From JBFXAM01 sp050184295 (GTDB lineage Bacteria > Planctomycetota > Phycisphaerae > UBA1845 > Fen-1342): 19,171 bases of DNA. How positions within the stretch are numbered: position 1 is the stretch's first letter; every line of letters begins with the position of its first letter. Location of the stretch: positions 1-19,171 of the forward strand of contig JBFXAM010000083.1 in NCBI GenBank assembly GCA_050184295.1, given 5' to 3'. The position numbers were made by a program, and so were the translations under genes. The notes beneath the pieces were generated by a model, which saw only the letters and a list, made by a program, of their open reading frames with translations, made no database searches and had not been told where the DNA came from. Positions 14,350 to 19,171 of the stretch are shown piece by piece.

Positions 14350-14532
14350 ATGAAGGCTTTCCTGACGCGAGCGAAGCAGTTTCTGAAGAGCGAAGACGGC
14401 CCGACCGCGACCGAGTACGCGGTGATGCTGGCCCTGATCATCATCGTGGCGCTGGCCGCGATTACGCTGCTCGGCGAAAAGGTGAACACGATCTTCACCA
14501 ACGTCGAGACGGCGCTGCCGGACGGTAGCTAA
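14350..14532 (+). CDS. flp: Flp/Fap family type IVb pilin
   Basis: 60 residues. The ATG at 14350 has GGGAGG (14338-14343) 6 nt upstream. It has a short basic leader (MKAFLTRAKQFLKSEDG) followed by the type IVb prepilin cleavage site G/PTATEY, with cleavage expected after Gly17 and the conserved Glu at +5 and Tyr at +6, then a hydrophobic helix (AVMLALIIIVALAAITLL) and a short polar tail. The mature subunit would be 43 residues, typical for Flp. It is the major structural subunit of the Tad pilus, used for surface attachment, and would be processed by the CpaA/TadV peptidase encoded next. A strong hairpin directly downstream separates it from the assembly genes and probably gives the pilin its own abundant transcript. 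Confidence 0.95.
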   Translation: MKAFLTRAKQFLKSEDGPTATEYAVMLALIIIVALAAITLLGEKVNTIFTNVETALPDGS

Positions 14533-14563
14533 TCCGTCGCAGGCGCGAGCCTGACTCACGAAT

Positions 14564-14608
14564 CCGGACGGCGGCGTCGCACCAGCGGCGGCCGCCGTCC
14601 GGCTTTCT
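14564..14608 (+). terminator. Strong hairpin terminator after the Flp pilin gene
   Basis: Perfect 12-bp stem CCGGACGGCGGC (14564-14575) / GCCGCCGTCCGG (14591-14602), 15-nt loop, followed by CTTTCT. It starts 31 nt after the pilin stop codon. Partial read-through could set the ratio of pilin to assembly proteins. Confidence 0.75.
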
Positions 14609-14806
14609 CGCGCCCCAAGAGGCGCGTCCGGTAGCGACCGGCGCCGCGCGGCAACGCCGACGCTTGGTCGCGACCGACAACGAATTGCACACTTACCAAC
14701 AGAGCGCGCCGGCGTCGGAGGGGGCGGTCGGCGCGCCCGCACGAGGCGTCGCGCCGCAGCGCGGCGTGAAGAGCAAAACAGGGACACGCACAGGGGCGGG
14801 TGACAC

Positions 14807-15361
14807 ATGCAACTGGGCTATTGGGAAATCACACTGGCGGTGTTGATCCCGGGGATTCTCTACGCGTCGTGGGTCGACTTCGCGGAACGGCGCGTGCCGA
14901 ACTGGCTGAATGCGGCGCTGGCGCTGGCGGGGCTCGCGGCGCAGGCGAGCTGGTTCGGCGCCGACGGACTGGGACGCGGACTCGCGGGGTTCGCTGTGGG
15001 GTTCGGACTGTTGATCGTGCCGTGGCTCATGCACGGGATGGGGGCCGGCGACGTGAAGCTGATGGCGGCGATCGGGTGCTGGCTCGGACCCTGGTTGACG
15101 CTGATCAGCTTCGTCGCCGGCGCGATCGTTGGCGGCATTGCCGCCGTCGTCATGATCACGACCACCGGCCGCACCGTACACGCGCTCGCGAATTTCCAGA
15201 CCATTCTGACGAAGCTGCGGCGCGTGGATACCGCGTTCAGCGAATACGGCGGGGCGCGCACGTTTGGCGCGACCAGCCAGTTGTTGCCCTACGGCGTCCC
15301 GCTGACGGCGGGGACGATCGGCGTGCTCTTGACCTACTACACGGGAGGGTGGTTGACGTGA
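14807..15361 (+). CDS. cpaA: Prepilin peptidase CpaA/TadV (A24 family)
   Basis: 184 residues, multi-spanning inner-membrane aspartic peptidase that removes the leader from Flp and TadE-type pseudopilins. The two catalytic Asp are visible: the first in SWVDFAERRVPNW (D24), a typical position after the first membrane helix, and the second in the GxGD motif MGAGDVKLMAA (about residue 83). The protein lacks the N-terminal methylase domain of PilD, which fits the short Tad class. The C-terminal part (TILTKLRRVDTAFSEYG..., LPYGVPLTAGTIGVLLTYY) has the usual LPYGVPL motif. The ATG at 14807 is preceded by a GGGGCGGG stretch. The stop overlaps the GTG of the TadE-like gene, so the two are translationally coupled. 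Confidence 0.93.
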   Translation: MQLGYWEITLAVLIPGILYASWVDFAERRVPNWLNAALALAGLAAQASWFGADGLGRGLAGFAVGFGLLIVPWLMHGMGAGDVKLMAAIGCWLGPWLTLISFVAGAIVGGIAAVVMITTTGRTVHALANFQTILTKLRRVDTAFSEYGGARTFGATSQLLPYGVPLTAGTIGVLLTYYTGGWLT

Positions 15362-15777
15362 GTATTCTGCGCGGCAGGCAGATCCGGCGCGGCCGATGGA
15401 GCCGACGGGGGGCGGCGGCGGTGGAGATGGCGGTCGTGACGCCGCTGCTGCTGACGATGGTGTTCGGGATCATCGAGTACGGGTGGGTGTTCACGATTCG
15501 GCAGAGCCTGACGAACGCGGCTCGCGAGGGGGCGCGGATTGCGTCTCTACCGGGATCGACGGACACGGAGATTCAGACTCGGGTCGCGCAGTACCTGCAG
15601 CCCCTGGGTCTGACGACCTACACCGCGAACCTGACTCGGGCGACGGTCGAGAACCCGATCGAGACGGTTCACGTCACGATCCCCTACTCGGACGTGACGC
15701 TGATCGGAGCATATTTTGGGAGCACCAACTACAACCTCGGGGCGACTTGCTCGATGAGGAAAGAAGGACTCGATTAG
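15358..15777 (+). CDS. TadE-like minor pseudopilin
   Basis: 139 residues starting at a GTG (15358) that overlaps the cpaA stop as GTGA; GGGAGGG (15343-15349) lies 8 nt upstream. It has a basic N-terminus (MSILRGRQIRRGRWSRRG) followed by the TadE-type segment AAAVEMAVVTPLLLTMVFGI, where the Glu-containing start of the hydrophobic helix is the hallmark of pseudopilins cleaved by TadV. The rest is a small extracytoplasmic domain (ARIASLPGSTDTEIQTRVAQ..., VHVTIPYSDVTLIG) with a single Cys near the end. TadE proteins are minor pilins or assembly factors of the Tad system. It is placed between the peptidase and CpaB, which supports the assignment. It is not obviously paired with a second tadE; a TadG-like gene appears at 18984. 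Confidence 0.9.
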   Translation: MSILRGRQIRRGRWSRRGAAAVEMAVVTPLLLTMVFGIIEYGWVFTIRQSLTNAAREGARIASLPGSTDTEIQTRVAQYLQPLGLTTYTANLTRATVENPIETVHVTIPYSDVTLIGAYFGSTNYNLGATCSMRKEGLD

Positions 15778-15787
15778 CGTCCGCAAA

Positions 15788-15927
15788 GCGACCGCCGGAC
15801 GGTCGCGCCGGCGGGCGCGGCGCGGCGTGTCCGGGCGCCCCGGTCCGACGGGGGTCCGAGAGCGCGGTGGGGCCCGGCCGGCGAGCCGGACGCGACGCCC
15901 GCATCTCGCGTGCGCGGGACGGGCGTC
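15788..15927 (+). other. GC-rich spacer with two perfect hairpins in the tad locus
   Basis: GCGACCG (15788-15794) / CGGTCGC (15800-15806), loop CCGGA, and GACGCCCG (15894-15901) / CGGGCGTC (15920-15927), loop 18 nt. The region 15778-15981 has no supported gene. Neither hairpin has a T-tract; the first lies 10 nt after the TadE-like stop. They may be mRNA-processing or stability structures, or weak terminators. Confidence 0.4.
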
Positions 15928-15981
15928 GGACCGAGTCGCGGCCGCAGAGGGATGTAGAGCTCCCAGAGGGAAGCAGGGCTT

Positions 15982-17178
15982 ATGAACCCGAGAACGATCG
16001 TACCGCTCGTGGCGGGTCTGTGCATTGGCGGGCTCGCGCTGAAACTGGGTTGGAACTCGCTCAAGCAGGCGCAGGGTTCACCGGCGCCCACGGTGAGCGT
16101 CTGGGCGGCGCGGGAGGACATCCCGCGCGGGACGACGATTGACGAGGCGATGCTCCAGACAATCGCGTTTCCCGCCAAGGGCGTGCCGGCGAGCGCCATT
16201 CGCGAGAAGGACAAGGACCAGATCGTCGGGCGCGTGCCGCGCGTCACGGCCCCCGGGGGGCTGCCGGTCCTGGATTCGATGCTTCTGCCGCCGGGCGCGC
16301 GTGCGGGGATCTTCGTCAAGGAAGGCTTCCGCGCGGTCGCCGTCAAGGTGGATGAGAGCTCGAGCGTGGACTATCACATTGAGCCCGGCTCGCACGTCGA
16401 CGTGGTGGGGTTCTTCACCGATCCGCGCGGCAAGCGGCGCGAAACAATCGCGCGCACGCTGCTTGAGAATGTTGAAGTCGCCGCGGTCGGGCAGCGCATC
16501 AGTGCCGACGAGGACGATAAGTCGAAATCGAAGAGCGGCAGCTCGACGAGCGCCAAGCCGGCCCGTGCCGTGACGCTCTTCGTCAAGCCGCAGGACGTGC
16601 CGGCCCTGCTCTGGGCCGAGCAGCGCGGCAAGCTGAAGCTCAGCATGCGCGGCGTCGAGGACGTCGCGAGCGTGGGCACCGCGGTGACCGCGGTCGAGGA
16701 GTCGATCCTCGGCCCGAACGCCGAGGAGCAGGCGGAAAAGGAGCGCCAGGCGCAGGAGCAGAAAAGCACGAACAGTTTTCTGAGCCGATTCCTGGCGAGC
16801 GCGACCCCGAAGCCGACGCCCGCGGCCGTCCGGCCGAACGTGAAAGCGGCGGCGGACCCGCTCGCGGCGCCGGCGGCGCCGAAGCTGGCGTGGACGATGC
16901 GCGTGATCCACGGCCAAGGCGTGTCCGAGTTCGGCTGGTTCAAGATGGACTCGATCGACCGCGTCGAGCTGCGCTCGGACGGTCGGCGTCGCGGCCGAGC
17001 CGATCCGGCCGACTTTTTTGCGCACCCCACGGCCGGGCCGCCCGCGGCGGGCGCGCACGCGCCGGCGCAACCGCACCAGGCTGCACCGTCGTCGCCGGCG
17101 GTGAACAACCCGCTGATGCAGTCCGAACCCGAGACGTCCGACGATCCGCAACCTGAGCCCGAGGAGCTCCACGGATGA
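15982..17178 (+). CDS. cpaB: Tad pilus assembly protein CpaB/RcpC
   Basis: 398 residues, periplasmic protein anchored by an N-terminal hydrophobic segment (IVPLVAGLCIGGLALKLG) that works with the CpaC secretin. Residues about 38-98 are an SAF domain (VSVWAAREDIPRGTTIDEAM, KDQIVGRVPRVTAPGGLPVL), followed by the CpaB/RcpC domain (about 100-245: GFRAVAVKVDESSSVDYHIE, PGSHVDVVGFF, RTLLENVEVAAVGQRI, TLFVKPQDVPALLWAEQRGK). An Asp/Lys/Ser-rich linker interrupts it (about 174-195), which is common in the family. The last 150 residues are low-complexity Ala/Pro/Glu-rich with a short ordered patch (MRVIHGQGVSEFGWFKMDS) and make the protein longer than usual. The ATG has AGGG/GAGGG motifs upstream. Its stop overlaps the secretin start (ATGA), showing tight coupling. 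Confidence 0.92.
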   Translation: MNPRTIVPLVAGLCIGGLALKLGWNSLKQAQGSPAPTVSVWAAREDIPRGTTIDEAMLQTIAFPAKGVPASAIREKDKDQIVGRVPRVTAPGGLPVLDSMLLPPGARAGIFVKEGFRAVAVKVDESSSVDYHIEPGSHVDVVGFFTDPRGKRRETIARTLLENVEVAAVGQRISADEDDKSKSKSGSSTSAKPARAVTLFVKPQDVPALLWAEQRGKLKLSMRGVEDVASVGTAVTAVEESILGPNAEEQAEKERQAQEQKSTNSFLSRFLASATPKPTPAAVRPNVKAAADPLAAPAAPKLAWTMRVIHGQGVSEFGWFKMDSIDRVELRSDGRRRGRADPADFFAHPTAGPPAAGAHAPAQPHQAAPSSPAVNNPLMQSEPETSDDPQPEPEELHG

Positions 17179-18770
17179 AGCCCGAAGTGAAGAACACCCC
17201 ACAGGTCATCTGCGGCGCGCTGCGCCGCGCGCTGCGACTCACCGCGTGCGCTGTGCTCTTCGCGGCGCCAGCGGCGGGACAGTCCGCCGACGGCGGCGAC
17301 GCGCACGAAGTGAAGATCACGGTCAGCGACGTGTCGCGCTCCGACCAGCTGATCCGCGTTCCGGCCGGCAAGTCGGTCGTGATTGAGTTCAGTCAGCCGG
17401 TGCGCGAAGCGCGCGTTCCGAAGCCCGACGTCGCCGAAGTGGCGGCGGTCGCGCCCAACAAGCTGCTCGTGACGGGCAAGGCGTTCGGCGCCACGCAGCT
17501 CGTCGTGTTCCTCAATGAGAAGACGCAAAAGGTGTTCGACATCGCGGTCGAGATCGAGCTCGACCGGCTGACGGCGAGCATCCGCGCGGTCGCGCCGCGC
17601 TCCAACGTAAAAGCGTACGCGGTGTTGAACTCGGTGGTGCTCACCGGCACCGTGCCCGACGCTGAGACCGCGCAGCGCGTGATGGACATCACGACCCTGT
17701 ACAGCAAAGACGTGATGAACCACATGAAGGTCGCCGGAGTGCAGCAAGTCCTGCTGCGCTGCACCGTCGCCGAAGTGAACCGCCGCGCCGTCAACCAACT
17801 GGGCTTCAACGGCTGGATCGCGGGCGACAACGTGCGCGACATGTTCGCGCTCAGCAATCTGAACGGCATCAACCCGTCCAACATCGGCGCCGCCGCCGGC
17901 GCCAACGTGACCAGTCGCATTCCGATCCTGACCGGCGAGGACGGGATTCCCGTCACGGGCAACACGACCCTGAGCTTCGGGTTTCCGCGGGTTCCCATGC
18001 AGATTTTCATCCAGGCGCTGCGCGAGAACGGGCTGCTGCGCGTTCTCGCCGAGCCGAACCTGGTGACGGTGAACGGCCAACAGGCGAACTTCCTCGCGGG
18101 GGGCGAATTTCCGATCCCCGTGCCGCAGGGCGGCGCCAACAACGCCGTCACCATCGAGTATCGCGAGTTCGGCGTGCGCTTGCAGTTCACGCCGACCGTG
18201 CTGAACGAAAATGTGATCCGCATGCGCGTCACACCGGAAGTCAGCGAGCCGGACTTCAGCTCGGCGGTGACGATCGGCGGGTTTGTGGTGCCGGGGCTGG
18301 TCCAACGCCGCGTCGACACGGTGGTCGAGCTCGGCTCCGGTCAGACGTTTGCCATCGGGGGCTTGTTAAGCGAGCGCGTGCGCGGCACCGCCCGCAAGGT
18401 GCCAGCGCTCGGCGACGTGCCGGTGCTCGGCGCATTGTTCACCTCGACCGAATATCGCTCGGAGCAGACCGAGCTGGTCGTGCTCGTTACGCCGGAGCTG
18501 GTGGAGCCCGTCTCGCCGAACCAGGTGACGAAGGTTCCCGGCGGAAACATGGTTCGCCCGAACGACTGGGAGGTGTACGTGATGGGCGAGCTGGAGGGCA
18601 AGCCGGCGAGTCCGCCGCCGCCGCTGCATCGCGAGGGCAGCGTGTGGCCGGTGCGTCCCGGCGATGTGAAGGGTCAGGCGCCGCCGACGGGCTCGCCGGC
18701 CCAGCCGAAGAACGGCTCGGACGCGCGGATGCGTGGCCCGGTGGGGCTTGCGTCGGCGGATGACGACTAG
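17175..18770 (+). CDS. cpaC: Tad pilus outer-membrane secretin CpaC/RcpA
   Basis: 531 residues; GAGGAG (17161-17166) lies 8 nt before the ATG at 17175, which overlaps the cpaB stop. Signal peptide at about residues 15-36 (ALRRALRLTACAVLFAAPAAG). Domains in order: pilus-formation N-terminal domain (about 48-120: SDQLIRVPAGKSVVIEF, PNKLLVTGKAFGATQLVVF), BON-like domain (about 130-185: VLNSVVLTGTVPDAETAQRV), then the secretin region with VPMQIFIQALRENGLLRVLA, EPNLVTVNGQQANFLAGGE, FGVRLQFTPTVL, VELGSGQTFAIGGLLSERVR and the C-terminal ALFTSTEYRSEQTELVVLVT. It forms the multimeric outer-membrane channel for the pilus. The last 70 residues are a Pro/Gly-rich tail beyond the secretin core, probably flexible. 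No N-terminal lipobox is seen. Confidence 0.95.
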   Translation: MKPEVKNTPQVICGALRRALRLTACAVLFAAPAAGQSADGGDAHEVKITVSDVSRSDQLIRVPAGKSVVIEFSQPVREARVPKPDVAEVAAVAPNKLLVTGKAFGATQLVVFLNEKTQKVFDIAVEIELDRLTASIRAVAPRSNVKAYAVLNSVVLTGTVPDAETAQRVMDITTLYSKDVMNHMKVAGVQQVLLRCTVAEVNRRAVNQLGFNGWIAGDNVRDMFALSNLNGINPSNIGAAAGANVTSRIPILTGEDGIPVTGNTTLSFGFPRVPMQIFIQALRENGLLRVLAEPNLVTVNGQQANFLAGGEFPIPVPQGGANNAVTIEYREFGVRLQFTPTVLNENVIRMRVTPEVSEPDFSSAVTIGGFVVPGLVQRRVDTVVELGSGQTFAIGGLLSERVRGTARKVPALGDVPVLGALFTSTEYRSEQTELVVLVTPELVEPVSPNQVTKVPGGNMVRPNDWEVYVMGELEGKPASPPPPLHREGSVWPVRPGDVKGQAPPTGSPAQPKNGSDARMRGPVGLASADDD

Positions 18771-18792
18771 GGCACTGAGAATTTCGCGGCGT

Positions 18793-18843
18793 GCCGGCTG
18801 GATGCGCGAATCGCGGGCCTTACCGCGGGCGTGTCCAGCCGGC
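18793..18843 (+). other. Nested inverted repeat downstream of the secretin gene
   Basis: A perfect 10-bp outer stem GCCGGCTGGA (18793-18802) / TCCAGCCGGC (18834-18843) encloses an inner stem CGCGG (18812-18816) / CCGCG (18823-18827) with loop GCCTTA. It starts 22 nt after the cpaC stop; no T-tract. It is a candidate processing site or terminator between cpaC and the TadG-like gene. Confidence 0.5.
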
Positions 18844-18983
18844 CGCCGCGGCACGGGCCGTGGGCGCGGCGTGTGGTCAACGCGGCGCGGCATCGTGACC
18901 GAAAACTCCGGGGGCGGGCTTCCGTGAACGGATGTGGCGTCTCCCTCGCGGTGGGGGAGCGCAGAGGTTCCGGAGGTGAGAAG

Positions 18984-19171
18984 ATGAAGCGTTTCAGAGG
19001 ATCCCGATTGAGAGCGGCGCCGTTCGAGGCGCGCGCGCCCCAACCGGTGCAATCGGCGGCTGGGTGCAGTGCGCGCCGTGGCGGCGTCGTCGTGCAGGTG
19101 GCGTTGTTTTCGACCGTGATGCTCGGAATGGGCGCGCTGGCGATCGACATCGGGGCGATGTACACGACCCG
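18984..19171 (+). CDS. TadG-like protein, N-terminal part only (cut by window edge)
   Basis: At least 62 residues are visible before the window ends. The ATG at 18984 is preceded by GGAGGTGAG (18972-18980), the strongest ribosome site in the window. After a basic, Arg/Ala-rich leader of about 40 residues comes a hydrophobic helix of the Tad/TadE-TadG type (RRGGVVVQVALFSTVMLGMG, then ALAIDIGAMYTTR). The LAIDIGAMY segment is the usual end of the membrane helix in TadG-like proteins, whose C-terminal part is large, periplasmic and often contains a von Willebrand-type domain; that part cannot be checked here. The gene is separated from cpaC by about 210 nt with a structured repeat. Confidence 0.8.
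   Translation, partial: MKRFRGSRLRAAPFEARAPQPVQSAAGCSARRGGVVVQVALFSTVMLGMGALAIDIGAMYTT

Overview
The window is GC-rich (roughly two-thirds G+C by eye) bacterial DNA with every convincing gene on the plus strand. Secreted proteins that end in a tandem dockerin-like module (GDLNCDG...NNFDID...), planctomycete-style M23 and metzincin proteases, and a Tad pilus locus point to a member of the Planctomycetota. This taxonomic call is inference from protein style; there is no rRNA or marker gene here.

Region 1 (about 1-12,150) is an array of seven exported proteins. In order: a large secreted protein with a C-terminal dockerin-like tag (243-1730); a tail-fibre-like secreted protein without a tag (2016-3608); a metzincin protease without a tag (3639-5225); a tiny signal-peptide-plus-tag protein that starts 2 nt later (5228-5692); a beta-propeller-like protein with a tag (5957-7057); an M23 peptidase with Ig-like domains and a tag (7191-8876); and a large metzincin with two PPC-like domains, two Ig-like domains and a tag (9222-12110, start codon probably TTG). 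Hairpins between most of these genes divide them into transcription units; 2016-5692 looks like one operon. Five of the seven carry nearly the same 62-64 residue double EF-hand/dockerin module. No cohesin-like partner, sortase signal or regulator is visible.

Region 2 (12,140-13,877) is a two-gene unit: a cysteine dioxygenase with all expected iron and substrate residues, followed 7 nt later by a YeiH/UPF0324 transporter of the putative sulfate/sulfite exporter family. The likely shared theme is oxidation of cysteine sulfur and export of the resulting oxyanion (inference). A sigma70-like promoter sits on the tail of the preceding terminator.

Region 3 (14,350-end) is the start of a Tad/Flp pilus locus: Flp pilin, its own strong hairpin terminator, CpaA/TadV prepilin peptidase, TadE-like minor pseudopilin (GTGA overlap), CpaB/RcpC, CpaC/RcpA secretin (ATGA overlap), and the beginning of a TadG-like protein cut by the window edge. 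The ATPase and platform genes (tadA, tadB, tadC) are not in the window and would be expected downstream.

Nothing resembling a CRISPR array, insertion sequence, integrase, tRNA or rRNA was seen. The most interesting unexplained element is the shared C-terminal tag with two sub-types (with or without a terminal cysteine pair), including a protein that is little more than the tag itself.
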